64,000 nt of DNA from assembly GCF_004799645.1 (NCBI RefSeq), contig NZ_CP031305.1, forward strand, positions 1,054,001-1,118,000. The letters are read 5' to 3'. Shown here piece by piece: positions 53,086 to 62,164 of the stretch. The DNA comes from Natronorubrum bangense (GTDB lineage Archaea > Halobacteriota > Halobacteria > Halobacteriales > Natrialbaceae). The first letter of the stretch is position 1, and each line of letters begins with the position of its first letter. A program made the translations under genes and the position numbers. The notes under the pieces are model-generated. The model was not told the DNA's origin. It saw nothing but the letters and a program-made list of their open reading frames with translations, and searched no databases.

Positions 53086-54330
53086 ATGAGTCAGCAGAAC
53101 CTCGAGCCGCTGGATGTCGAGGCGATTCGTGAGGAGTTCCCCATTCTCGAGCGGGAGTTCGACGGCCAGCAGGTCGTCTACCTCGACAACGCGGCGACGA
53201 CCCAGACCCCCGATGCGGTCGTCGACGCGATGAGCGACTACTACCGTGAGTCCAATGCGAACGTCCACCGGGGCATCCACCACCTGAGCCAGGAGGCCTC
53301 GATCGCGTATGAGGAGGCCCACGACCGCGTCGCCGAGTTCATCGGCGCTGCGGGGCGCGAGGAAGTCATCTTCACGAAAAACACGACCGAAAGCGAGAAT
53401 CTAGTCGCCTACTCGTGGGGTCTGCACGAACTCGAGCCCGGTGACGACGTCATCCTCACGGAGATGGAACACCACGCTTCGCTGGTCACGTGGCAACAGC
53501 TCGCCAAGCGAACGGGTGCAAACGTCGAGTACATCCGCGTCGACGACACCGGTCGGCTAGATATGGACCATGCCCGCGAACTGATCAGCGACGATACCGC
53601 GATGGTCTCGGCCGTGCACGTCTCGAACACGCTGGGGACGGTCAACCCCGTCTCTGAACTCACCGATCTCGCCCACGAACACGGTGCGCTCTCGTTTATC
53701 GACGGCGCACAGGCAGTCCCGAACCGTCCCGTCGACGTCGCAGAGATCGACGCCGACTTTTATGCCTTCTCGGGGCACAAGATGGCTGGCCCCACCGGCA
53801 TCGGTGTTCTCTACGGCAAGCAAGCCCTGCTCGAGGACCTCGAGCCCTACCTCTACGGCGGCGGCATGATCCGTAAGGTCACGTTCGAGGACTCGAGTTG
53901 GGGCGAGCTCCCCTGGAAGTTCGAACCCGGGACGCCGCCAATCGCCGAAGCCGTTGGGCTCCACGCCGCGATCGACTGGCTCGAGGACCTTGGTATGGAG
54001 CGCGTACAGGCCCACGAGGAAGAGCTCGCAGCTTACGCCTACGACCAGCTCGAGGCTGAAGGCGACGTCGAGATCTACGGTCCCGAAGGCGGTCCCGACC
54101 GCGGCGGACTGGTCAGTTTCAATCTCGAGGGCGTCCATGCCCACGACCTGACCTCAATCCTGAACGATCACACGGTCGCCGTGCGAGCGGGCGATCACTG
54201 TACGCAGCCGCTACACGACAAACTGGGCGTGCCGGCATCGACTCGAGCGTCGTTTTATGTCTACAATACACGCGACGAAGTCGACACACTGATCGCCGCG
54301 TTGGACGACGCACGACAGCTGTTCGCATAG
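53086..54330 (+). CDS. sufS: cysteine desulfurase SufS
   Basis: A 414-residue PLP enzyme that releases sulfur from cysteine for Fe-S cluster assembly. PLP lysine lies in FSGHKMAGPTGIGVLYG and the catalytic Cys in AVRAGDHCTQPLHD; the usual RAGHHC reads RAGDHC here, a conservative-looking change next to the active Cys. Start chosen at the ATG 53086, preceded by an in-frame extension with no family similarity. The scaffold gene sufU is 1.2 kb downstream on the same strand, with two genes between. Confidence 0.95.
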   Translation: MSQQNLEPLDVEAIREEFPILEREFDGQQVVYLDNAATTQTPDAVVDAMSDYYRESNANVHRGIHHLSQEASIAYEEAHDRVAEFIGAAGREEVIFTKNTTESENLVAYSWGLHELEPGDDVILTEMEHHASLVTWQQLAKRTGANVEYIRVDDTGRLDMDHARELISDDTAMVSAVHVSNTLGTVNPVSELTDLAHEHGALSFIDGAQAVPNRPVDVAEIDADFYAFSGHKMAGPTGIGVLYGKQALLEDLEPYLYGGGMIRKVTFEDSSWGELPWKFEPGTPPIAEAVGLHAAIDWLEDLGMERVQAHEEELAAYAYDQLEAEGDVEIYGPEGGPDRGGLVSFNLEGVHAHDLTSILNDHTVAVRAGDHCTQPLHDKLGVPASTRASFYVYNTRDEVDTLIAALDDARQLFA

Positions 54331-54395
54331 CAACGCCGTCTACACTGCGTTTTCGCGATCCGTTCGTTTAGTATCCGTCGCCAGAACACGACGTC

Positions 54396-55034
54396 ATGCT
54401 CGAGGCAGTCCGCACTCAGGCCCGCCCGTATTTCGACGACGCTCCACCGGCACACGACTGGCACCACGTCAGGCGTGTCGAGACGCTCGCGGAGACACTG
54501 CTCGAGCGCCACCCACAGTCGGCGTCGATAGACGACCGCGTCGTTCGCCTTGCGGTCGTACTCCACGATATCGGCCGCGAGCGGGAAGACCGTGGCGAGA
54601 TCGACGACCATGCGATCTGGGGCAGTAAGGAGGCGGGCCGGATTCTCGAGGGCGTTGGCGCGGACGCAGAAACGATCGAGCACGTAAAACACTGTGTGCG
54701 TTCACATCGGTACTCGAACGAGATCGATCCGGAGACGCTCGAGGCAAAACTCCTCAGTGACGCGGACAACCTCGATGCCCTTGGTGCGGTCGGTATCGCT
54801 CGCGTCTTCGCCCACGGGGGTGCGCTCGGAACCTCGCTGTACGATCCCGACGTGCCGGTTGCCGATGACGATACGTCGGCCGGCCAGACGCAGTACAACC
54901 ACCTCCACAAGAAGATCCTCGACCTTCCGGATCGGATGTACACCGACGTCGGCCGGGCCGTTGCGGAGCGTCGAGGCCGGTTCGTCCGCGAGTATACAGA
55001 ACAGTTCGAGGGAGAACTGTCCGGGGAGCGATAG
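54396..55034 (+). CDS. HD-domain phosphohydrolase
   Basis: A 212-residue protein of the HD superfamily. Metal ligands are HDWHHVRRV near residue 20, then LAVVLHDIG near 53, and the third His/Asp cluster near VKHCVRSHRYSNEIDP. Such proteins hydrolyse phosphate or nucleotide esters. The distal LLSDADNLDALGAVGIARVF block resembles YfbR/YedJ-like nucleotidases. It sits between sufS and a short membrane gene; 65 nt separate it from sufS. Confidence 0.88.
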   Translation: MLEAVRTQARPYFDDAPPAHDWHHVRRVETLAETLLERHPQSASIDDRVVRLAVVLHDIGREREDRGEIDDHAIWGSKEAGRILEGVGADAETIEHVKHCVRSHRYSNEIDPETLEAKLLSDADNLDALGAVGIARVFAHGGALGTSLYDPDVPVADDDTSAGQTQYNHLHKKILDLPDRMYTDVGRAVAERRGRFVREYTEQFEGELSGER

Positions 55035-55143
55035 CAGCCCTCGGCCTCTTGAAGAGAGACCGCCGCGCAATTGTAATGAACAACAAACTCACACAGGATT
55101 TTTGGGCTCGCCAGTTGTACATGGGAGTGCCGAGGTGAGAATA

Positions 55144-55392
55144 ATGTACGAGAAACCGATTAGTCGTCCCAAGCGGGACCCGTTCGACGCACTGGTTGAC
55201 GTTCTCGCCGCGGCAACCCGGTACGATCTTCATCTCGTGATCGTCCCGGTTGCGTTTGCGGTTGCACTGGTCGCGGCGAGTGTACTGGGCGTATCGATAG
55301 TGCAGGCGATGCTCATCGCAGCACCGATCGGTGTGTTCGTCATCATCGATGCCTGCTATCTCAACCCCCCAGTCGATCAGGGGTCGCCGTAG
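55144..55392 (+). CDS. 82-residue two-helix membrane protein
   Basis: A small protein with a polar N-terminus (MYEKPISRPKRDPFDALVDV) and two hydrophobic helices (LVIVPVAFAVALVAASVLGV and AMLIAAPIGVFVIIDACYL). No family is recognised. The codon use fits a real gene. It begins 109 nt after the HD gene and ends before the hairpin and the sufU gene. Confidence 0.7.
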   Translation: MYEKPISRPKRDPFDALVDVLAAATRYDLHLVIVPVAFAVALVAASVLGVSIVQAMLIAAPIGVFVIIDACYLNPPVDQGSP

Positions 55393-55430
55393 CAGCATCG
55401 GCCAGCAACCGTTCGACGTGTCGACAGCGT

Positions 55431-55474
55431 GTTCTCACAGTGGAGATCCATACCTGATTGTCTCCACAGAGAAC
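55431..55474. promoter_or_regulatory. hairpin between the small membrane gene and sufU
   Basis: Arm 55431-55446 (GTTCTCACAGTGGAGA) pairs with 55461-55474 (TCTCCACAGAGAAC): 6 + 7 base pairs with a small internal loop, across a 14-nt loop. It begins 39 nt after a stop codon and ends 104 nt before the sufU ATG. It may be a terminator, an attenuator or a protein-binding site. Confidence 0.55.
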
Positions 55475-55577
55475 CGCTTATCATTTCGTACGGCGAAGTT
55501 GCGTAACCATTCGTGGTAACGAGATACTGTGTGCCCCGGAACCCTTTTACAACTCTCAGTGCTACTCGAGGATACCA

Positions 55578-55997
55578 ATGGGACTGGGCTCGGATATGTA
55601 CAGACAGCAGATCCTCGACCACTACAAGAACCCGCGGAACTACGGGGAACTCGAGGATCCGACGTTTACCCACATCGGCGAAAACCCGATGTGCGGCGAC
55701 GAGATTCGTATGGACGTCAAACTCGCTGACGACGAAGAGACGATTGAGCAGGTTGCGTTTTCGGGCGACGGCTGTGCGATCAGCCAGGCCTCTGCGAGTA
55801 TGCTCTCGACGAAGCTTCGTGGCAAAACGGTCGAGGAGTTACTCGAGATGGACCGTGACGACGTGGTCGATATGCTCGGTGTCGATATCTCGCCAATGCG
55901 AGTCAAGTGTGCCGTTCTGGCCGAAAAGGTTGCCCAGGACGGCGCGGAGATCTATCAGGGCGAACTCGATGTCGAGAAGACGACGACCGAAGACTGA
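55578..55997 (+). CDS. sufU: Fe-S cluster assembly scaffold SufU
   Basis: A 139-residue scaffold/sulfur acceptor of the SufU/IscU family. Three Cys sites are visible: NPMCGDEI, GDGCAISQAS and RVKCAVLAEK, the arrangement that binds Zn2+ or an Fe-S cluster. SufU takes sulfur from SufS. The start at 55578 (MGLGSDMYRQQILDHYKNPR) is the family start; upstream codons are not conserved. Separated from sufS by two genes, so not in a strict operon. Confidence 0.94.
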   Translation: MGLGSDMYRQQILDHYKNPRNYGELEDPTFTHIGENPMCGDEIRMDVKLADDEETIEQVAFSGDGCAISQASASMLSTKLRGKTVEELLEMDRDDVVDMLGVDISPMRVKCAVLAEKVAQDGAEIYQGELDVEKTTTED

Positions 55998-56249
55998 TCC
56001 TGTCGAAAAAACGGAGTGACGGATACGCACTCCGGAATCGGTCGCGGATTCGCGGCCGTCATACTGACCGACAGCCCACGAGAGCGGCCGATCAAACGTT
56101 TTCAGCTAGCTCCCTGAGACCGACAGCAACGGTGTCCGAACCCAACTGTGTCGTGGTGACCGACTCGTCCACAGACGGCTTTGCCAGCCAGTGTGACCAC
56201 TGCCCCGTTCAGAGATAGGTTTTTGCTAACTCGAGACATACGATGTTCG

Positions 56250-56519
56250 ATGAGTAGCACCGGTTCGTCGAAACGGGACGGCAACCGTGACTCGGTCACC
56301 GACGCAATCGTCACAGCAGTCGCCGACGCGGAAGGTGTCGACGTCCTCGAGTTACCGCCGCTGTGGGACGTGGTCAATCCTGACGCACTCGAGACGGCGT
56401 TTTCGCCGTCGAAACGTGATCGGTCAGTAAACCGAGCCGGTCAGATCGCCTTCATCTACTGTGGCTACAGGGTGCTCGTCGAGTACGGCGATTCAGTCAC
56501 GGTCTCACTCGAGTCGTAA
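56250..56519 (+). CDS. HalOD1 output-domain protein
   Basis: An 89-residue stand-alone HalOD1 domain: SVTDAIVTAVADAEGVDVLE, LPPLWDVVNPDALETAF and FIYCGYRVLVEYGDSVTV. It is a paralogue of the protein at 22201-22512. The ATG at 56250 gives a typical N-terminus; 56181 is an unlikely alternative. Convergent with radA, 13 nt apart. Confidence 0.85.
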   Translation: MSSTGSSKRDGNRDSVTDAIVTAVADAEGVDVLELPPLWDVVNPDALETAFSPSKRDRSVNRAGQIAFIYCGYRVLVEYGDSVTVSLES

Positions 56520-56532
56520 AAACGGGCAGTCG

Positions 56533-57564
56533 TTACTCCGGCTTCAGTCCGCCGTCTTCGACGCGCATGACGGCCTCGCCGTCGGCGAGGTTCGGGGCGT
56601 CGACCAGTCGAACGATCCGTTTGTTACCTTTGGATTTACGCAGATAGATCCGAAACGTCGATTTGTGTCCGAGGATGTTCCCACCGATCGGCTGGGTTGG
56701 GTCGCCGAAGTAGGAGTCGGGGTTCGAGGCAACCTGATTGGTGACGATAACGGCGCAGTTGTAGAGGTTACCGACCTTGTCGATATCGTGGAGGTGTTTG
56801 TTGAGCTTCTGCTGTCGGTCCGCAAGTTCGCCACGACCAACGTACTCCGCACGGAAGTGTGCCGTAAGCGAGTCGACCGCCAGCAGTCGAACGGGGTAGT
56901 CGGAGTCTTCGTGCTCACCGGCCAGTTCCTTCGCCTTCTCGGCTAGCAGCATCTGGTGGTTGGAGTTGAACGCCTTCGCGACGTGGATCTTATCGAGGAT
57001 GTCGTCGACGAGTTCATCGACTGCCTCCTCATCAGCCGCAGTGCCCTCGATCTCGCGATCCTCGAGCGTTGCGTTGATGACCTCATCCTCGAGGCCGCGG
57101 ACCATGTCGTCGATCCGTTCCGGACGGAACGTGTCCTCACTGTCGACGAAAATCGCACAGCCGTGAAGGCCGCCGACTTCCTTGGGAAGCTGGACGTTGA
57201 CGGCCATCTGGTGGGTGACCTGCGATTTCCCGGAGCCGAACTCACCGTAGACTTCGGTGATCGACTGGGTTTCCATACCGCCACCGAGCAGGTCGTCGAC
57301 TTCGTCGATGTGCCAGCTCAGCTTGCCGATCTCGTTTCGTCGTTCGAGAACAGTCGAACCGGTCTCGAAGCCACCGATATCAGCTGCGTCACGAGCGGCG
57401 CGAACGATGTCCGCTGCGGTCGACTCGCCGACGTCGGCTGTGTTCGACAGTTCAGAGGGAGAGGCGACGGCGAGACTCTGGAACGAGTCGAAACCAGCGT
57501 CATGAAGCTTGTCTGCGGTTGCGGGTCCAACACCGGGGAGGGTCTCGAGGTCTGCGTCTGGCAT
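56533..57564 (-). CDS. radA: DNA repair and recombination protein RadA
   Basis: A 343-residue archaeal recombinase. The N-terminal helix-hairpin-helix domain reads [17 protein letters not shown]; the RecA-fold core has Walker A GEFGSGKS at 107-114, ATP-site motifs [11 protein letters not shown] and [12 protein letters not shown], and [13 protein letters not shown] in the L2 loop. It forms filaments on single-stranded DNA and promotes strand exchange. A TATA-like TTTATAC lies ~25 nt upstream of the ATG. Monocistronic. Confidence 0.97.
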   Translation of the reverse strand: MPDADLETLPGVGPATADKLHDAGFDSFQSLAVASPSELSNTADVGESTAADIVRAARDAADIGGFETGSTVLERRNEIGKLSWHIDEVDDLLGGGMETQSITEVYGEFGSGKSQVTHQMAVNVQLPKEVGGLHGCAIFVDSEDTFRPERIDDMVRGLEDEVINATLEDREIEGTAADEEAVDELVDDILDKIHVAKAFNSNHQMLLAEKAKELAGEHEDSDYPVRLLAVDSLTAHFRAEYVGRGELADRQQKLNKHLHDIDKVGNLYNCAVIVTNQVASNPDSYFGDPTQPIGGNILGHKSTFRIYLRKSKGNKRIVRLVDAPNLADGEAVMRVEDGGLKPE

Positions 57565-57697
57565 ACTCAGTCGTTGTGCCGGACCCTGTATAAACCCTCG
57601 TTAACAGGAGAGTGAAAGTGAAAGTGCACGACTGCGACGCGGTACTCGAGCTGGTCGTCCACGAATTTATCTAGAATGGCGCAGTTGTCAACTCCAG

Positions 57698-58894
57698 TCA
57701 GGGCGTGCGGTCACCGGACTGCCACTCAAGGCAGGTGAGTTGCTCGTCGCTGCCGACGTACAGTTGGCCGTCGCCAACTGCAGGCGTACTCGTTACCGCT
57801 CCCTCGAGCCCGTGGTGCCAGCACAGGTCACAGTCATCGGAGACGTCGATCCCGTACAGTGAGCCGGTCGAATCGCCGATACAGAGGATATCACCGACGA
57901 TCACGGGACTGGAGGTGACCGGGCCATCGAGGGCGACGCCCTTCTTCGAAAACAGCCAGCCCCGCAGTTTCCGGCGGCCGAACGTCGTGTCGGTGACGTG
58001 GAGATAGCCGTCTGCGGCACCGACGTACGTCGAGTCGATTGCGTCGAGGACGGTCGGCGAGGATGTAAACGAGCCCTGTATCTCGTAGGTGAACCACGAC
58101 TGCCCGCTGCTGGTGTGAAACGCGATCAGCGTCCCGTCGTCGTCGGCGACGTACACCCGGTCGTTGACGACTGTCGGCCCGTCGACGACTGTGCCGCTGG
58201 TCGGGGCATCCCAGCATGGTTCACCAGTCGTCGCCTCGAGGGCCAGAACCGTCCCATCAGCGGTGCCGACGTGAACCTGGTTCCTGTCGTGTGTCTGGTC
58301 GCCATCCGCGTCCATCTGGGCATCATCGAGCGACAGCAGGTCGATCTCTTGGTCGGGGTCCGAGCGCTGTCCCCAGCCCCCCTGTCGGTCGCGGTCCTCG
58401 TCGCTATCGACGGCCGGCGCGCCGACGACAGGTGTGTCGGTCTCGTGTGTCCAGACGAGTTCGCCGCTGTCAGCCTCGAGTGCCGAGAGTCCGGCCGTAT
58501 GGCTGGCATAGAGCACCGTTCCCGACAGCGCAAGTGCAGAGTCGAGTGTGCCTGGAAGTTCGGCCGTCCATCGCTGCTCGCCAGTCGCGGGCTCGAGGGC
58601 GTAGACGACGCCCTCGCCTGTCGCGAGATACAGGTGGTCGTGTGTGACGATTGGTGCCGTGTCGGTCGCCGCAGTCGTCTCGAACACCCAGCGCCGGCGC
58701 CCGGTTTCGCGTTCGAAAGCGTAACAATTCCCGTGGCTCGTCCCGACGAAGACGGTATCGCGGTCGAGTACCGGTGATCCAGCCGCGCCGACGAGGTCGG
58801 CCGTCCAGCACTCTGCGATCCGCTGGGGACCCTCGAGATCACGCCGTAGCCCCGAGTGCTGGGGATCGCCTTTGAATTGGTTCCAGTCTGTCAC
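57698..58894 (-). CDS. PQQ-binding-like beta-propeller protein
   Basis: A 398-residue protein of repeated PQQ-type blades: recurring motifs such as TGRRRWVFET, TGEQRWTAELPG, SGELVWTHETD, TGEPCWDAP and SGQSWFTYEI fit an eight-bladed propeller. No catalytic residues or signal peptide are visible, so it may be a scaffold or sensor in the cytosol. The start is taken as GTG 58894 (VTDWNQFKGDPQHSG), because the longer frame is not family-like and TATA and a 7-bp inverted repeat sit just upstream. Confidence 0.85.
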   Translation of the reverse strand: MTDWNQFKGDPQHSGLRRDLEGPQRIAECWTADLVGAAGSPVLDRDTVFVGTSHGNCYAFERETGRRRWVFETTAATDTAPIVTHDHLYLATGEGVVYALEPATGEQRWTAELPGTLDSALALSGTVLYASHTAGLSALEADSGELVWTHETDTPVVGAPAVDSDEDRDRQGGWGQRSDPDQEIDLLSLDDAQMDADGDQTHDRNQVHVGTADGTVLALEATTGEPCWDAPTSGTVVDGPTVVNDRVYVADDDGTLIAFHTSSGQSWFTYEIQGSFTSSPTVLDAIDSTYVGAADGYLHVTDTTFGRRKLRGWLFSKKGVALDGPVTSSPVIVGDILCIGDSTGSLYGIDVSDDCDLCWHHGLEGAVTSTPAVGDGQLYVGSDEQLTCLEWQSGDRTP

Positions 58895-58903
58895 TGGATG
58901 GAG

Positions 58904-58922
58904 ATACCGAACGGATCGGTAT
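58904..58922. promoter_or_regulatory. 7-bp inverted repeat between TATA box and start of the propeller gene
   Basis: ATACCGA (58904-58910) and TCGGTAT (58916-58922) are perfect inverted repeats with spacer ACGGA. The TATA-like CATTATAC (minus strand) overlaps the far arm, and the GTG start at 58894 follows 9 nt after the near arm, so a bound repressor would cover the initiation region. Confidence 0.65.
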
Positions 58923-59185
58923 AATGGATGCGACACCGGATGACGGGCGAGAACGCTCGTTCGTCGGCTGGTATTGCCACTCTGATCACACACTTGACGA
59001 CTCAGTGACTGGACGGAACGAAACGGCCCGGCAGGAAAGGGGGGGGCAACAACTGGTGTATGGCGCAGTTGATGATGATAGGGGGTTCCTGCCGTACAAT
59101 CTTGTATGGAGTCAGAACTAATACCGGTGATGCCAACAGAATTTGGTATCGGCACTCATTGCGGTGCAGTTGGCCCGCTGGCGGT

Positions 59186-59791
59186 TCACTCCCAGGGATG
59201 GGTCCCGCCCGAACTCGGCCACAACGGGTACCAGTACTCTTTCTCGCGTTCGATCTCGAGTTCGCCATCCAGCGTCGACTCGAGTGTGAACTCCGCGCTC
59301 GAGTCGCGCTCGCGGCCGGGTCGGGGCGCGAAGGGGTAGTATGCCCCGCGACGGAACGAGTAGATCCAGTAGGCCGGCCCGTCGCGGTCTTCATACGCGA
59401 AGACGGCCGCAAGCAGCCGCGAGCCATAGCCGTGCTCGATGAACGTGTCCGCAGCGAAATGCATGCTCGTAATGAGATCCTCGGGGTTGTCGTCCTCGAG
59501 GACGACCCAGTGGTAGCCGTGGTCGTCGCTGCTCACGGAGAACTCGGTGCCGGTTTCCTCGCGGCCCGCCTCGAGGATGGCTTCGACCTCGTCGACGGCG
59601 TCTCGAAAGCTCCTCGAGTCGACACCGGAGAAACAGAGCGCGCCGACGTCCGCCGAGTCGTAGCCGAGGTCGGCCTCCATCGTCAGATAGGCGGTACTCA
59701 TCCCGAAGAGATCGTCCGGATCGGCGTCGCGTCTGGCGTCCGTCTCGGCGCGCAAGCCGAGGACGGCGCGGAGTCCATCGAGCAGTCCCAT
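59186..59791 (-). CDS. pspAB: PspA-associated protein PspAB
   Basis: A 201-residue soluble protein starting MGLLDGLRAVLGLRAETDAR, the family start of PspAB proteins, which are encoded with HtpX in haloarchaea and some bacteria. Blocks such as LCFSGVDSRSFRDAVDEVEA and SSDDHGYHWVVLEDDN are family-like. The role is in membrane stress response, unproven in detail. It follows htpX by 24 nt on the same strand. Confidence 0.85.
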   Translation of the reverse strand: MGLLDGLRAVLGLRAETDARRDADPDDLFGMSTAYLTMEADLGYDSADVGALCFSGVDSRSFRDAVDEVEAILEAGREETGTEFSVSSDDHGYHWVVLEDDNPEDLITSMHFAADTFIEHGYGSRLLAAVFAYEDRDGPAYWIYSFRRGAYYPFAPRPGRERDSSAEFTLESTLDGELEIEREKEYWYPLWPSSGGTHPWE

Positions 59792-59815
59792 ACGATGACA
59801 GAGGATAGCGACCCC

Positions 59816-60700
59816 TTAGAACGATTGCATCTCGCGCTCGAGGTCGCGCAGTTGTTCGACCCGTCGCTCTGTCGGCGGATGGGTGCTAAAGAGGCGACCG
59901 ACGACGCCGGACTTGATCGGGATGATGAAGAAGGCGTTCATCTCGGCCTCCTCGCGCATGTCCTCCTTGGGGACCTTGTCCATCTGGCCGGAGATCTTCA
60001 TGAGTGCCGACGCCAGCGCCGAGGGGTTACCCGTGATCGCCGCCGCCCCGCGGTCGGCGGAGTACTCGCGGTACCGCGAGAGCGCCCGAATGAGCAGGTA
60101 GCTGATGATCCAGACGATCAGGGAGACGAGGATGGCGACCATGATGCCGCCGCCCCCTTTGCCCCCGCGACTCTGACCGCCGCCGAAGAACGCGCCCCAG
60201 CGGACGATCATGAACGCGATGGTCGCGAGCAGCGAGGCGAACGTCATCACCATCATGTCCCGGTTTTTGACGTGGGCGAGTTCGTGAGCGAGAACCCCAT
60301 CGAGTTCGTCCTGATTGAGCGTGCGCATGAGTCCCGTCGTCACCGCGACGGCGGCGTTTTTTTGGTTCCGGCCGGTCGCAAAGGCGTTGGGAACGTCCGA
60401 GTCGATGACCGCAATCTTCGGCTTGGGGAGGTCAGCCTGCTGGGAGAGCCGCTCGACCGAGCCATGCAGTTGTGGGTACTCGTTGGCCGAAACCGTCTTC
60501 GCACCCATGCTCTTGAGCGTGAGTGTGTCGCTGAAGTAGTACTGGACCAGCGACATGCCGCCGAACAGGAACGCGAAGACCATCAGTCCGCCACCCATGT
60601 AGGTGGTGATCACCCCAGCAAAGACGATGTACAGCGCAAACAACAGAAACATCGTCAGGAACATTCGAAACCGAAGCCCCCAGTCTGCCTGCCAGTTCAT
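59816..60700 (-). CDS. htpX: membrane zinc metalloprotease HtpX
   Basis: A 294-residue M48-family protease. Two N-terminal helices (residues ~15-60) anchor it; the zinc site is H139-E140-x-x-H143 in VLAHELAHVKNRD and the third ligand Glu lies in YREYSADRGA. It degrades misfolded membrane proteins. A Gly-rich stretch (GGGQSRGGKGGGG, near 190) is unusual. The start at 60700 is chosen over 60751 because a TATA-like TTATTC lies ~28 nt upstream. Operon with pspAB. Confidence 0.94.
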   Translation of the reverse strand: MNWQADWGLRFRMFLTMFLLFALYIVFAGVITTYMGGGLMVFAFLFGGMSLVQYYFSDTLTLKSMGAKTVSANEYPQLHGSVERLSQQADLPKPKIAVIDSDVPNAFATGRNQKNAAVAVTTGLMRTLNQDELDGVLAHELAHVKNRDMMVMTFASLLATIAFMIVRWGAFFGGGQSRGGKGGGGIMVAILVSLIVWIISYLLIRALSRYREYSADRGAAAITGNPSALASALMKISGQMDKVPKEDMREEAEMNAFFIIPIKSGVVGRLFSTHPPTERRVEQLRDLEREMQSF

Positions 60701-61024
60701 ATCTCGAATGAAGTGGGCTGGACGAATAAGTGTCACCGACACGACCGCCACGGAACATGACGGGCTGAAATCACATTTGCAAACCGTGTGCGCAACCCCT
60801 TCGTTTCACATGGAGACCACTGGACATGGCGTCGTCTGACACGATTAGAAAGCAAAATTATCAGTAAACAATGAGTGGAGTCGTGCGCTTTCGCCCTCCA
60901 TCTCTGTGACACGACTGTGTGAGCACTGGCGACTCGAGTATGAGACTAACTGGGTGAGAGCCCAGCCGGATTTGGCGGCGAGTGGAACACGCCGTTTAAC
61001 TCCGTGAGCCACTAACTGGGAACA
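60701..61024. promoter_or_regulatory. 324-nt divergent promoter region of htpX and nmd3
   Basis: No gene. It holds the htpX TATA box at about 60726-60733 and a TTTAAC-like element near 60991-60998, some 28 nt before the NMD3 ATG. The centre is moderately AT-rich (AAAGCAAAATTATCAG near 60848), without a repeat I can define. Confidence 0.55.
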
Positions 61025-62164
61025 ATGAAAGAATCGCGTGCGTTCTGTCCCCGATGTGGGGACACGGTACCTGAGCGGTCGGAGAGCGACGCGAACGACG
61101 AGTCTGCGGCGGATCCCCTTCGACCCGGTGCGGAGGTCGAACTCTGCGATGCGTGTTATTTCGAGGATTTCGACTTCGTGGATGCGCCGGATCGGATCGA
61201 CGTTCGCGTCTGTGCCCAGTGTGGGGCCGTCTATCGCGGCAATCGATGGGTCGACGTCGGTGCGGAAGATTACACCGATATCGCCATCGAAGAGGTCAGC
61301 GAAGCGCTAGCCGTTCACGTCGACGTCGAAGACGTCGCCTGGCAGGTCGAACCCGAACAGATCGACCCGAACACGATTCGGATGCACTGTTATTTCACGG
61401 GTGTCGTCCGTGGAACGCCGGTCGAAGAGCAGGTGATGGTCCCAGTCAGGATGGCTCGCCAGACCTGCACCCGCTGTGGCCGGATCTCCGGCGACTACTA
61501 CGCGAGTATCGTCCAGATTCGCGCTGAGGACCGGACCCCGACGAGCGAGGAAACCGAGCGAGCCAAGGAGATCGCCAATCAGATCGTCGCGGAGATGGAG
61601 GCGACAGGTGATCGAAACGCCTTCGTCACCGAGGTCAGCGAGGTCGACGACGGTCTGAACATCAAGATCTCGACCAACAAGATCGGCAAGAAGATCTCGA
61701 ACAAGATGGTTGAGGAGTTCGGCGGCACCGTCAACGACGCCGAAACGCTCGTCACCGAAGACTCCGACGGTAACGAGGTCTATCGGGTGACGTTCGCCGT
61801 CCGCCTGCCGCCGTACCCGCCGGGCGACGTCATCGACCTCGCGGACGACGACAAGGGACCGGTGCTCGTCCGCAGCGCTCGAGGCAACCTCAAAGGCGTC
61901 CGGCTGACGACCGGCGAGCGCTACGAAGCGAGCTACGAAGAAGGGGACTCGCCCGACGCGCGCAAACTCGGCGAGGCCGACGATGCCGTCGACGCCACGG
62001 TCGTCACCGTCGAGGACGACAACGCCGTCCAGGTGCTCGACCCCGAAAGCTATCGGGCAAAAACCATCGCGCGTCCGGATTACTTCGATCCCAACGCCGA
62101 AACGGTGCCTGTGCTGAAGAGCCGCGCTGGATTGCACATCCTTCCCGACGAAACCGATGCGTGA
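61025..62164 (+). CDS. nmd3: NMD3-family ribosome export/assembly protein
   Basis: A 379-residue archaeal NMD3. Four CxxC pairs occur in the first 160 residues: CPRCG, CDACY, CAQCG and CTRCG, forming the zinc-binding region; then the mixed domain with NIKISTNKIGKKISNKMVEE follows, and an eIF5A-like/OB tail. Eukaryotic NMD3 exports 60S subunits; archaeal NMD3 likely works in large-subunit maturation. The next gene overlaps its end by 8 nt. Confidence 0.94.
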   Translation: MKESRAFCPRCGDTVPERSESDANDESAADPLRPGAEVELCDACYFEDFDFVDAPDRIDVRVCAQCGAVYRGNRWVDVGAEDYTDIAIEEVSEALAVHVDVEDVAWQVEPEQIDPNTIRMHCYFTGVVRGTPVEEQVMVPVRMARQTCTRCGRISGDYYASIVQIRAEDRTPTSEETERAKEIANQIVAEMEATGDRNAFVTEVSEVDDGLNIKISTNKIGKKISNKMVEEFGGTVNDAETLVTEDSDGNEVYRVTFAVRLPPYPPGDVIDLADDDKGPVLVRSARGNLKGVRLTTGERYEASYEEGDSPDARKLGEADDAVDATVVTVEDDNAVQVLDPESYRAKTIARPDYFDPNAETVPVLKSRAGLHILPDETDA

